From positions 1 through 64,000 of the forward strand of contig NZ_JAUTDN010000006.1 of NCBI RefSeq assembly GCF_030646155.1: a DNA stretch of 64,000 nt, given 5' to 3'. Below, piece after piece: positions 25,022-33,290 of this stretch (position 1 is its first letter; each line of letters opens with the position of its first letter). A program made the translations under genes and the position numbers. Origin of the DNA: Conexibacter sp. CPCC 205762. Lineage in GTDB: Bacteria > Actinomycetota > Thermoleophilia > Solirubrobacterales > Solirubrobacteraceae. A model generated the notes under the pieces. It had not been told where the DNA came from, ran no database searches, and worked only from the letters and a program-made list of their open reading frames with translations.

Positions 25022-26602
25022 CTAACCGGCCTCCGCCTCCTGCTGGCGCAGCTCGATCCGCCGGATCTTGCCCGTCAGCGTCTTCGGCAGGTCGTCGACG
25101 AACTCGACCTTGCGCGGGTACGCGTAGGCCGACAGCCGCCCGCGCACGTGCGCTCTGATCGAGGCCGCCAGCTCGTCCGAAGCGGAGAACCCGTCCGCGA
25201 GCACGACGAACGCCTTCACGACGTTGCCCTTGACCGGGTCCGGCGAGGCGACGGCGGCCGCCTCTCGCACGGCCGGGTGCTCAAGGCAGGCGGACTCGAC
25301 CTCGAACGGGCCGATCCGGTAGCCGGCGGCGATGATCACGTCGTCGGCGCGGCCCTCGTACCAGTAGTAGCCGTCCGCGTCCTCGGAGGCGGCGTCCTTG
25401 GTGTGGAACCACGCGCCGCCGAAGGTCGCGCTGGTCGCCTCGGGCTGGCGCCAGTAGCCGAGCGGGTAGTGCGGGTTCGACCGCGCCCGCAGGCAGATCT
25501 CGCCCCGCTCCCCGCGCGCGACCGGTCGCTCGTCCTCGTCGAGGATCGCGACCTCCCAGCCGGGCATCGGCTTGCCCATCGACCCCTCGCGCACCTCCAT
25601 CCAGGGGAAGTTCCCGACGAGCGGATACGACTCGGTCAGCCCGTAGTAGTCGAGCACGGTGACGCCGTACTGCTCGCGGAACCAGCGGATCGCCTCCGGG
25701 TTCAGCGGCTCGCCGGCGCTGCAGACGCGCCGGAAGACCTGCGGGAAGCGAGCGCCCGCATCCTCCAGCGTCATCATCGCCCGCATCGCCGTCGGCGTCG
25801 TGAAGACGTTCGTGACCCGATGGCGCGAGAGGAAGGCGAGCTGCTCGGCCGGGTCGAAGCCGCCTCTGCGCTGGAGGACGACCTGCGTCGCGCCGAGCCG
25901 CCACGGCCCCAGCAGCGGCGCGATCCCGGCCGCCCACGCCCACTCGCCCATGCCGTGGAAGCGCTCGCCCTCCTGCACCTCGTGCGACCAGGCGAACTCC
26001 TCGTGGCCGAGGATGTAACGGTGGGCGTGGACGATCCCCTTCGCCAGCCCGGTCGTGCCGGAGGTGTAGTAGAGCTGGGCCGGATCGTCGGCCGAGGTGT
26101 CGGTCGAGATCGGATCGGCCGGCGCGGTCGCCAGCAGTCGCGCGCCCTCCTCGCTGTCGAGCACGAGCAGCTCCTCGGCGAGCGCGCTGTCGAAGCGGCC
26201 GACGTTGGCGGCGTCGGTGACGAGCAGCCGCGGCTGGCTGTCCTGCAGCCGGTGGCGGATGCCGTCGTCGCCGTAGAGGACCGACATCGACAGCAGCACC
26301 GCGCCGAGCTTCCAGGTCGCGAGGAAGACGGCGGCCGTCTCCGGCGTCGGCGGCAGCACGACGGCGACGCGGTCGCCGCGCCCGACGCCGTGCGCGCGCA
26401 GCACGTGCGCGGCCTGGTTGGCGAGGTCCTGCAGCTCGCCCCAGGTGAGGTCGCGGCGGGCGCCGTCCCAGCGCTCCCAGATCATCGCGAGGCCGTCGCG
26501 CGGGTGCTTGTCGCAGACGTCGAAGGCGATGTTGTAGCGGTCGGGCACGAGCCATCTGTGCTCGGCGCGGATCTGCTCGTAGTCGGTGGTGACGGTCGTC
26601 AT
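25022..26602 (-). CDS. AMP-forming acyl-CoA synthetase
   Basis: 526 residues of the ANL superfamily. The phosphate loop is YTSGTTGLAKG (~190), the A5 core YYGLTESYPLVG, A7 YEGRADDVI and the C-terminal lysine motif PKTLTGKIRR. It joins a carboxylic acid to CoA through an acyl-adenylate, in the cytoplasm. Closest in look to short/medium-chain acid synthetases. ATG 26602 has AAGGAG 9 bases upstream. It lies 14 bases downstream of the membrane-protein gene in an operon divergent from the diol dehydratase genes, so propionate or a related acid made from the diol is a sensible substrate (inferred). Confidence 0.92.
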   Translation of the reverse strand: MTTVTTDYEQIRAEHRWLVPDRYNIAFDVCDKHPRDGLAMIWERWDGARRDLTWGELQDLANQAAHVLRAHGVGRGDRVAVVLPPTPETAAVFLATWKLGAVLLSMSVLYGDDGIRHRLQDSQPRLLVTDAANVGRFDSALAEELLVLDSEEGARLLATAPADPISTDTSADDPAQLYYTSGTTGLAKGIVHAHRYILGHEEFAWSHEVQEGERFHGMGEWAWAAGIAPLLGPWRLGATQVVLQRRGGFDPAEQLAFLSRHRVTNVFTTPTAMRAMMTLEDAGARFPQVFRRVCSAGEPLNPEAIRWFREQYGVTVLDYYGLTESYPLVGNFPWMEVREGSMGKPMPGWEVAILDEDERPVARGERGEICLRARSNPHYPLGYWRQPEATSATFGGAWFHTKDAASEDADGYYWYEGRADDVIIAAGYRIGPFEVESACLEHPAVREAAAVASPDPVKGNVVKAFVVLADGFSASDELAASIRAHVRGRLSAYAYPRKVEFVDDLPKTLTGKIRRIELRQQEAEAG

Positions 26603-26616
26603 CGGGTGGGGCTCCT

Positions 26617-27684
26617 TCACAGCGCGAGATCGGTCAGCACGATCGCGGTCGTCATCAGCGCGATCGCGAGCGCGGGCGGGTCGACGTGGGTGTCGGCGTG
26701 GATCAGGAAGAGGCGGGCGCACAGCTCGCCCAGCAGCGCGCCGAGCAGGCCGCAGAGCGCGCCGACCGCGACCGCCGTCAGCGCGCTGCCGCCGGCCGCG
26801 AGGACGAAGCCGGCGGCGACCGCGGCCGGCAGCGTCATGTGGTGGGTGACCGGCACCGAGGCGCCGACGACGAGCAGCGCCAGCAGGCTGGCGGAGACGC
26901 CGAAGCCGATCAGCGTCGCCGCGCCGGCGTAGGCCGCGTCGACCTCGGCGAGCGACGCGACCACCCATGCCGAGGCGAGGCCGGAGACGAGTCCGAGCAG
27001 TGCGGCCATCGACCACGCTCTCTGCCACGGCACCCACGTCGCCTCCTCTGGCGGCGCATCGGCGCGCCTGCCGGCGTCCTCGATCGCTCGCGGGCTGGCG
27101 CCCGCCACGCTCTCTGCGTCCTTGGCAGCCACGCCGATGCTTTCGCCAGAGAGCAGGAGGTCCGCCTCCTGCGACCCGCCGGCCATGATCGGCCGTGCGC
27201 GCCGCGTGGGGCGGGTGCCGAGCAGGCCGCCGGCGCCGAAGGCGAAGCGCGCCACCACGGCGGTGACGCCGACCGACAGCGCGACCGTGTCGGTGTAGAA
27301 GCCGGTCCCGTCGCTCTTGGCCAGCAGCTCCGCGAACAGCTGCTGCAGCGCGTAGCCGCCGATCCCGAACAGGCCGCCGACGACGATCGGGTCGGGCCGC
27401 CCGAGGCTGACCAGCGGCGTCGCGATGTCGCGCCCGCTCTCGGCGTAGCCGCGCCGCGCCGCGTAGGCGACCGCCGCGACCGCGCCCGCGAACGCGACGT
27501 GCGGGCCGAAGACCGGCCCGAACGCGACCGTGCCGAGCACGTCGACTCTGCCGCCGGCAAGCGCGACGGCGGCGCCGAGCAGGACGATCGCCCCGGTCAG
27601 CGCAAAGGCGATCAGGGCGCCGCAGAGCGCCCCGAAGCAGCCGCCCGCGAACGCGGCGAGCAGCATGGACAGGCTGAAGTCCAT
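26617..27684 (-). CDS. polytopic membrane protein of unknown function in the diol locus
   Basis: 355 residues with about nine or ten hydrophobic segments split in two halves by a hydrophilic loop (~175-225). Both halves have Gly/Ala-rich helices of transporter or channel look; a VTHHM motif lies in the second half and FGPHVAF in the first. I do not recognise the family. It heads the operon with the acyl-CoA synthetase and is read divergently from the diol dehydratase operon across a shared control region, so uptake of the diol or export of the acid is a reasonable guess. ATG 27684 is at the first Met before the first helix. Confidence 0.75.
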   Translation of the reverse strand: MDFSLSMLLAAFAGGCFGALCGALIAFALTGAIVLLGAAVALAGGRVDVLGTVAFGPVFGPHVAFAGAVAAVAYAARRGYAESGRDIATPLVSLGRPDPIVVGGLFGIGGYALQQLFAELLAKSDGTGFYTDTVALSVGVTAVVARFAFGAGGLLGTRPTRRARPIMAGGSQEADLLLSGESIGVAAKDAESVAGASPRAIEDAGRRADAPPEEATWVPWQRAWSMAALLGLVSGLASAWVVASLAEVDAAYAGAATLIGFGVSASLLALLVVGASVPVTHHMTLPAAVAAGFVLAAGGSALTAVAVGALCGLLGALLGELCARLFLIHADTHVDPPALAIALMTTAIVLTDLAL

Positions 27685-27745
27685 TCGTTCACTCTCCTCT
27701 TTGACGGTGACCCGTCGCTCCGGGAAGTGACGCTAGGCAGCGCGG

Positions 27746-27825
27746 TGTTGCAGGAGAGATGCCGCGCCCAAACGTTGCGGGAGTGTTGCAACGGAGCTTG
27801 CCTCTGACCACAGGCGTCCGCAACG
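27746..27825. promoter_or_regulatory. CGTTGC/GCAACG motif cluster before the diol dehydratase operon
   Basis: In the 198-base divergent region: TGTTGCA 27746-27752, CGTTGC 27773-27778, palindrome GTTGCAAC 27785-27792 (making CGTTGC-N9-GCAACG over 27773-27793) and GCAACG 27820-27825. The same hexamer recurs three times before the aldehyde dehydrogenase gene (37267-37296). Probable operator set of the GAF regulator at 33291. No cobalamin-riboswitch box is seen here. Confidence 0.6.
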
Positions 27826-27882
27826 ATCGCTCACAGTCGGATTGGGGTCAATCAATTCCAGTCCGCCGAGGAGAGAGAGTTG

Positions 27883-29718
27883 ATGATGACCCTGATCGTC
27901 GGTGTCGACATCGGGAACTCGACGACGGAGGCATGCGTCGCCGCGGTGCGGGAGGGCGAGGTCGCCTATCTCGGCTCCGGCCTCGCCGCCACGACGGGCG
28001 TGAAGGGCACGGTCCCGAACGTGACCGGCGCCGTCCGCGCGATCGACCGCGCGCTCGGCCGCGCCGGCCGCACCTACGCCGAGGTCGACACGATCCTGCT
28101 CAACGAGGCGACCCCGGTGATCAGCGGCCTCGCGATGGAGACGATCACCGAGACGATCATCACCGAGTCGACGATGATCGGCCACAACCCGCAGACGCCC
28201 GGCGGCGAGGGGCTCGGCGTTGGCGTCACCGTCGCCTTCGAGCAGCTCGGCACGCTGCATCCCGGCGGCGACGACCTGATCTGCGTGATCCCCGCCGCGG
28301 TCGACTTCGAGGAGGCGGCCGCCGCGATCGAGGCCGCCGCGCAGCGGGGCGTCACGGTCAGCGGCGCGATCGTCCAGCGCGACGACGCGCGCCTGATCGC
28401 CAACCGCCTCACGACGCCGATCCCGATCGTCGACGAGGTCACCCACGTCGAGCGCGTCCCGCTCGGGATGGCGGCCGCGGTCGAGGTCGCGGCGCCCGGC
28501 CGCAGCGTCCGCACGCTCGCCAACTCCTACGGCCTCGCGACCGTCTTCACGCTGACGCCGGAGGAGACGCGCGTCGTCGCGCCGGTCGCACGGGCGCTGA
28601 TGGGGACGCGCTCGGCGGTCGTCGTGCGCACGCCCGGCGGCGACGTGACCGACCGCCGCATCCCCGCCGGCACGCTCGAGCTGCACGGCGAGCGCGCCAA
28701 GAAGGCGGTCGACGTCAACGGCGGCGCGGCCGAGATCATGGACGCGCTCAAGCGCGTTCAGCCGCTCGCCGACGTCGTCGGGGAGACCGGCTCGCACGTC
28801 GGCGGGATGCTCGCCGGCGTGCGCGAGACGATGGCCGACCTGACCGGCGACGAGGTCGCGACGATCCGCATCCGCGACGTGCTCGCCGCCGACACGTTCG
28901 TCCCGCGCGAGGTGCGCGGCGGCCTCGCGGGCGAGTTCGCGCTGGAGAACGCGGTCGCGCTGGCGGCGATGGTGCGCACCAGCCGCGGCCCGATCGAGCA
29001 GGTCGCGCGGGCGCTGCAGGAGGCGGCGCGCGTCACGGTGCGCGTCGGCGGCGTCGAGGCGGAGATGGCGGTCCGCGGCGCGCTCACCACGCCCGGCACG
29101 GCGACCCCGGTCGCGGTGCTCGATCTCGGCGGCGGCTCGACCGACGCCGCCTTCGCGCTCGGCGACGACGCCTCCGCGACCTACCACGCGGCCGGCGCCG
29201 GCGACCTCGTCACGAAGCTGATCGGCTCCGAGCTGGGGATCGACGATCGCGAGCTGGCCGAGCACGTCAAGACCTCGCCGCTGGCGAAGGTCGAGTCGCT
29301 CTTCCACATCCGCCTGGAGGACGGCACCGTCCAGTACTTCGACAAGGCGCTGCCGGCCGAGACGTTCGCGCGCGTCGTCGCGCTGACCGAGCAGCAGGGG
29401 ATGGTCCCGATCCCGGTCAGCCACGGGCTCGACCGCATCCGCCGCGTGCGCCGCGACGCGAAGCGGCGCGTCTTCGCCGTCAACGCCCTGCGCGCGCTGC
29501 GCGAGGTCGCCCCGCACGGCAACGTGCGCGGGATCGACTTCGTCGTGCTGATCGGCGGCTCGGCGCTCGACTTCGAGATCCCGGAGCTGGTCGCCGAGGC
29601 GCTCGCCGACTTCGGCGTCGTCTGCGGCACCGGCAACGTGCGCGCCGTCGAGGGGCCGCGCAACGCGGTCGCGACCGGGCTGGTCGAGGCCTACGTGCGC
29701 GAGGAGGTGCTCGCATGA
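27883..29718 (+). CDS. ddrA: diol dehydratase reactivase, large subunit
   Basis: 611 residues, the usual length of DdrA/PduG. It opens with VGVDIGNSTTEACV, the ASKHA phosphate-1 motif; LDLGGGSTDAA (phosphate 2) and VLIGGSALDFEIPE follow. The ATP-driven chaperone swaps damaged cobalamin out of the B12-dependent dehydratase. GAGGAG lies 9 bases before ATG 27883; TTG 27880 and ATG 27886 are alternatives. The stop overlaps ddrB by ATGA. It is the first gene of the six-gene operon, ahead of the dehydratase itself, which is unlike the classic pdu order. Confidence 0.93.
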   Translation: MMTLIVGVDIGNSTTEACVAAVREGEVAYLGSGLAATTGVKGTVPNVTGAVRAIDRALGRAGRTYAEVDTILLNEATPVISGLAMETITETIITESTMIGHNPQTPGGEGLGVGVTVAFEQLGTLHPGGDDLICVIPAAVDFEEAAAAIEAAAQRGVTVSGAIVQRDDARLIANRLTTPIPIVDEVTHVERVPLGMAAAVEVAAPGRSVRTLANSYGLATVFTLTPEETRVVAPVARALMGTRSAVVVRTPGGDVTDRRIPAGTLELHGERAKKAVDVNGGAAEIMDALKRVQPLADVVGETGSHVGGMLAGVRETMADLTGDEVATIRIRDVLAADTFVPREVRGGLAGEFALENAVALAAMVRTSRGPIEQVARALQEAARVTVRVGGVEAEMAVRGALTTPGTATPVAVLDLGGGSTDAAFALGDDASATYHAAGAGDLVTKLIGSELGIDDRELAEHVKTSPLAKVESLFHIRLEDGTVQYFDKALPAETFARVVALTEQQGMVPIPVSHGLDRIRRVRRDAKRRVFAVNALRALREVAPHGNVRGIDFVVLIGGSALDFEIPELVAEALADFGVVCGTGNVRAVEGPRNAVATGLVEAYVREEVLA

Positions 29719-30056
29719 ACGGCCCCGCGGTCTTCCTCCACGTCGCCGCCTCCGAGGCCGACGCCGGCCCCGCCCTGCGCGAGCTGCGCGCCGGCCTGGA
29801 GGAGGAGGGCGTGCCGTGCCGGCTGCGTGTCGTCGAGGGCGACGCCGCCACGATCGCCTGGATCGCCGCGCGCGCCTCGCCCGTCTCGGTCGGGATCGGC
29901 CTCGACGCCGAGTCCGTCTGCCTGCACCTGCCGCAGCTGGCGCCCGAGTCGCCGCTGCTGCGCCTGCCCGTCGACCACCTCCCGGAGCGCCTGCGGGCGC
30001 TCGGTCACAACGCCGCGCGCCTCGTCAAGGGCGCACCGCTGAAGGAGCTGCCATGA
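29715..30056 (+). CDS. ddrB: diol dehydratase reactivase, small subunit
   Basis: 113 residues; begins PAVFLHV and carries the GIGLDAESVCLHLPQLAP block and an RLVKGAPLKEL tail characteristic of DdrB/PduH. It pairs with DdrA in a 2:2 complex and resembles the dehydratase medium subunit, which it displaces. ATG 29715 overlaps the ddrA stop; its own stop overlaps the next ATG. Typical length. Confidence 0.88.
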   Translation: MNGPAVFLHVAASEADAGPALRELRAGLEEEGVPCRLRVVEGDAATIAWIAARASPVSVGIGLDAESVCLHLPQLAPESPLLRLPVDHLPERLRALGHNAARLVKGAPLKELP

Positions 30057-30484
30057 GCGCGACACGATCCCGCACGAAGCCCGCCAAGGTCACCCTCGCC
30101 GCTGCTGAGGCGGTGATCGCCGCCGCCAAGGAGAAGGCCGAGGAGCTCGGCCAGCCGATGAACATCGCGGTCGTCGACGCGGGCGCGCGGCTGGTCGCCT
30201 TCGCGCGCATGGACGGGTCGATCATGGCCAGCATCGACATCAGCCAGCGCAAGGCCTACACGGCGATGATGATGAAGCTGCCGACGCACGCGCTGGCCGA
30301 GATCACGCAGCCGGGCCAGCCGCTCTACGGCCTCGAGCACAGCAGCGGCGGCCTCGTCAGCTTCGGCGGCGGCGTGCCGCTGATCGGCAGAGGCGGCGAG
30401 GTCGTCGGCGCGGTCGGCGTCTCCGCCGGCTCCGTCGAGCAGGACCAGGAGGTCGCGGAGGCCGGCGCGGCCGCCTTCGCGTGA
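30053..30484 (+). CDS. GlcG/HbpS-like protein (PduO C-terminal domain family)
   Basis: 143 residues of the DUF336/HbpS family: starts with TLAAAEAVIAAAKEKAEELG, then MNIAVVDAGARLVAFARMDG and the FGGGVPLIG ... GVSAGSVEQD region. The same domain forms the C-terminal half of PduO, the adenosyltransferase of propanediol operons; here it stands alone, without the transferase domain. Members can bind haem or cobalamin-like ligands. AAGGAG lies 5 bases before ATG 30053. A role in keeping cobalamin active for the dehydratase is inferred from position. Confidence 0.85.
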   Translation: MSATRSRTKPAKVTLAAAEAVIAAAKEKAEELGQPMNIAVVDAGARLVAFARMDGSIMASIDISQRKAYTAMMMKLPTHALAEITQPGQPLYGLEHSSGGLVSFGGGVPLIGRGGEVVGAVGVSAGSVEQDQEVAEAGAAAFA

Positions 30485-30504
30485 GCGTCCCAGAGGAGAG
30501 AACG

Positions 30505-30936
30505 ATGAGCGACCAGACAAGCACCGTCACCGCCGCGGACTACCCGCTCTCCAGCCGCCGGCCGGAGCTGCTGCGGACGCCGAGCGGGAAGACGCTCGAC
30601 GAGATCACGCTGGAGGCGGTGCTCGACAAGCGCGTCACCGCCGAGGACCTGCGCATCACGCCCGACACGCTGGAGCTGCAGGCGCAGATCGCCGAGCAGA
30701 CCGAGCGGCCGCAGATGGCGGCCAACCTGCGCCGCGCCGGCGAGCTGACGCGCGTGCCCGACGAGCGGCTGCTGGAGATCTACGCCGCGCTGCGGCCGGG
30801 CGCCAGCACCAAGCCGCAGCTGCTGAGCATCGCGCAGGAGCTGGAGGGGCAGTACGACGCCCCGGTCAACGCCGCGCTCGTGCGCGAGGCGGCCGACGTC
30901 TACGAGCGCCGCGACTGCCTCGCGGCCGACGACTGA
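30505..30936 (+). CDS. pduE: diol dehydratase small subunit
   Basis: 143 residues. Key blocks: YPLSSRRPELLRTPSGKTLDEITLEAV, which matches the PduE/DhaE start, RRAGELTRVPDERLLEIYAALRPG in the middle and a YERRDCLA end. It forms the third subunit of B12-dependent diol/glycerol dehydratase. ATG 30505 has AGAGGAG about 7 bases upstream; an in-frame GTG at 30481 overlaps the previous stop but is less likely. It precedes the large subunit here; in pdu and dha operons it follows the medium subunit. Confidence 0.9.
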   Translation: MSDQTSTVTAADYPLSSRRPELLRTPSGKTLDEITLEAVLDKRVTAEDLRITPDTLELQAQIAEQTERPQMAANLRRAGELTRVPDERLLEIYAALRPGASTKPQLLSIAQELEGQYDAPVNAALVREAADVYERRDCLAADD

Positions 30937-30957
30937 TCCCGGGGGAGGAGAACCGCC

Positions 30958-32658
30958 ATGACCGCCTTGCGAGCACCCGATCCGCAGACCAAGACCTCCA
31001 AGCGCACCGCCGCGCTGGAGGCGCGCCCCGTCAACCTCGACGGCTTCGTCGACGAGTGGCCCGAGGTCGGCCTCGTCGCGATGGACAGCCCCAACGACCC
31101 GCAGCCGAGCATCCGCATCGAGGACGGCCGCGTCGTCGAGATGGACGGCCGCACGCGCGAGCAGTTCGACTTCCTCGACCAGTTCATCGCCGACACCGCG
31201 ATCGACGCGAGCAGCGCGGAGAGATCGATGGCGATCGACGCGGTCGAGATCGCGCACATGCTGGTCGACCCGCGCACCCCGCGCGAGACCGTGCTGCGGA
31301 CCGTCCGCGGCCTCACGCCGGCGAAGATCCTCGCCGTCATGAAGACGATGAACGTCGTCGAGATGATGATGGCGATGCAGAAGATGCGGGCCCGCCGCAC
31401 GCCCTCCAACCAGGCCCACTGCACGAGCGCGCGCGACAACCCCCTGCAGGTCGCCGCCGACGCCGCCGAGGGCGCGCTGCGCGGCTTCGACGAGGTCGAG
31501 ACGACGCTCGGCATCGTCCGCTACGCGCCGCTGGTCGCGCTCGGCCTGCAGGTCGGCGCGCAGGTCGGCCGCGGCGGCGTGCTGACGCAGTGCGCGCTGG
31601 AGGAGGCGACCGAGCTGCGGCTCGGGCTGCGCGGCCTCACCACCTACGCCGAGACGATCTCGATCTACGGCACCGAGAGAGTCTTCATGGACGGCGACGA
31701 CACGCCCTGGTCGAAGGCCTTCCTCGCCTCCGCCTACGCGAGCCGCGGCATCAAGATGCGCTTCACCTCCGGCACCGGCTCGGAGGTGCAGATGGGCAGC
31801 GCCGAGGGCAAGTCGATGCTGTACCTGGAGATCCGCTGCATCCTGACGGCGAAGGGCGCCGGCGTGCAGGGGCTGCAGAACGGCTCGATCTCCTGCATCG
31901 GCGTGCCCGGCGCCGTCCCCGCCGGGATCCGCGCCGTGCTGGCCGAGAACCTCGTCGCCTCGATGGTCGACCTGGAGGTCGCCTCCGGCAACGACCAGAC
32001 CTTCTCGCACTCCGACATGCGCCGCACCGCGCGGCTGCTGATGCAGTTCCTGCCCGGCACCGACCTGATCTGCAGCGGCTACTCGGCCTGCCCCAACTAC
32101 GACAACATGTTCGCCGGCTCCAACGTCGACTGCGAGGACTACGACGACTGGAACACGATCCAGCGCGACCTGCAGGTCGACGGCGGCCTGCGCCACGTCG
32201 ACGAGCGCGAGATCCTCGCCGTTCGCGACAAGGCGGCTCGCGCGATGCAGGCGGTCTTCGAGCAGTTCGGCCTGCCGGCGATCAGCGACGCCGAGGTCGA
32301 GGCCGTCACCTACGCGCACGGCTCCAACGACCTCCCGCCGCGTGACGTGCTGGAGGACCTCAAGGGCGCGCAGATGATCATGGACGAGGGCATCACCGGC
32401 CTCGACGTCGTGCGCGCGCTGGAGGCCGGCGGCTTCCGCGACGTCGCCGAGTCGCTGCTGGCGCTGCTGCGCCAGCGCGTCGGCGGCGACCTGCTGCACA
32501 CGGCCGCGATCGTCGGTCGCGACGGCGAGGCGGTCAGTGCCGTCAACGCGCCCAACGACTACGCCGGACCCGGAAGCGGGTATCGACCCGAAGGGGCGCG
32601 CTGGGAAGAGATGAAGCGGCTGCGGCACACCGTCAGCCCGAGCAACCCGGAAGCCTGA
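30958..32658 (+). CDS. pduC: B12-dependent diol dehydratase large subunit
   Basis: 566 residues, near the ~554 of PduC. Recognised by [20 protein letters not shown] at the N-terminus, the [15 protein letters not shown] block (substrate site), GTGSEVQMG and CNPNYDN-like [11 protein letters not shown]. It binds adenosylcobalamin and turns a vicinal diol (1,2-propanediol or glycerol) into the aldehyde by a radical mechanism. GGAGGAG precedes ATG 30958. The choice between propanediol and glycerol cannot be made by eye. No shell protein, adenosyltransferase or CoA-linked aldehyde dehydrogenase accompanies it. Confidence 0.95.
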   Translation: MTALRAPDPQTKTSKRTAALEARPVNLDGFVDEWPEVGLVAMDSPNDPQPSIRIEDGRVVEMDGRTREQFDFLDQFIADTAIDASSAERSMAIDAVEIAHMLVDPRTPRETVLRTVRGLTPAKILAVMKTMNVVEMMMAMQKMRARRTPSNQAHCTSARDNPLQVAADAAEGALRGFDEVETTLGIVRYAPLVALGLQVGAQVGRGGVLTQCALEEATELRLGLRGLTTYAETISIYGTERVFMDGDDTPWSKAFLASAYASRGIKMRFTSGTGSEVQMGSAEGKSMLYLEIRCILTAKGAGVQGLQNGSISCIGVPGAVPAGIRAVLAENLVASMVDLEVASGNDQTFSHSDMRRTARLLMQFLPGTDLICSGYSACPNYDNMFAGSNVDCEDYDDWNTIQRDLQVDGGLRHVDEREILAVRDKAARAMQAVFEQFGLPAISDAEVEAVTYAHGSNDLPPRDVLEDLKGAQMIMDEGITGLDVVRALEAGGFRDVAESLLALLRQRVGGDLLHTAAIVGRDGEAVSAVNAPNDYAGPGSGYRPEGARWEEMKRLRHTVSPSNPEA

Positions 32659-32672
32659 GGCGGAGGAGAGCA

Positions 32673-33251
32673 ATGAGCCCCACCACGATTTCAGCGCCGG
32701 TCCACGAGCTGAGGCTGGCCGAGCTCGGCCCGGCCGAGCAGGGCACGCGTCATGACGAGGTCGTCGTCGCGCTGTCGCCCGCGTTCGGCGAGTTCTTCAC
32801 CAGAACGATCGTCGACGTGCCGCACGGCAGCGTGCTGCGCGAGCTGTTCGCCGGCGTCGAGGAGGAGGGCGCCTCGCTGCGCGTGATCCGCGTCACCCAC
32901 AGCGCGGATCTGGCGATCGTCGCGTTCACGGGCGCCAAGCTGAGCGGCTCCGGGATCGGCGTCGGCGTGCTCTCGCGCGGGACGACGGTGATCCACCAGC
33001 GCGACCTGCCGCGGCTGTCGAACCTGGAGCTGTTCCCGCAGGCGCCGCTGCTGGACCTGGAGACCTTCCGCGCGATCGGCCGCAATGCGGCGCGCTATGC
33101 GAAGGGCGAGACGCCGCAGCCGGTGCCGGTCCGCAACGACTTCATGGCGCGGCCGCGCTGGCAGGCGAAGGCGGCGTTGCTGCACAATAAGGAAATGGAG
33201 TTCGTGCGAAGCGGCAAGCCCGTCCAGCTCGAAGTCACGATCGGCCGGTAG
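32673..33251 (+). CDS. pduD: diol dehydratase medium subunit
   Basis: 192 residues, with the PduD pattern: [74 protein letters not shown]. It binds the cobalamin lower face with PduC. It lacks the N-terminal extension (about 30 residues) that targets PduD into microcompartments, consistent with the absence of shell genes. GGAGGAG lies 4-5 bases before ATG 32673. Last enzyme gene before the regulator. Confidence 0.92.
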   Translation: MSPTTISAPVHELRLAELGPAEQGTRHDEVVVALSPAFGEFFTRTIVDVPHGSVLRELFAGVEEEGASLRVIRVTHSADLAIVAFTGAKLSGSGIGVGVLSRGTTVIHQRDLPRLSNLELFPQAPLLDLETFRAIGRNAARYAKGETPQPVPVRNDFMARPRWQAKAALLHNKEMEFVRSGKPVQLEVTIGR

Positions 33252-33258
33252 GGTCGAC

Positions 33259-33272
33259 CCTCCGGCCGGAGG
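33259..33272 (+). promoter_or_regulatory. 14-bp palindrome overlapping the regulator's ribosome site
   Basis: CCTCCGGCCGGAGG is a perfect palindrome in the 39-base gap; its right half is part of the GGAGGAG Shine-Dalgarno (33268-33274) of the GAF regulator. In mRNA it could pair as a tight hairpin or between molecules and lower translation of the regulator relative to the enzymes. Confidence 0.5.
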
Positions 33273-33290
33273 AGAGCGAGCGCACCATCC

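Noticed and set aside
27685-27882. Cobalamin riboswitch before the B12-dependent dehydratase operon
   Set aside because: No B12-box (GCCACTG-like) or related conserved segment; only the GCAACG repeats stand out.
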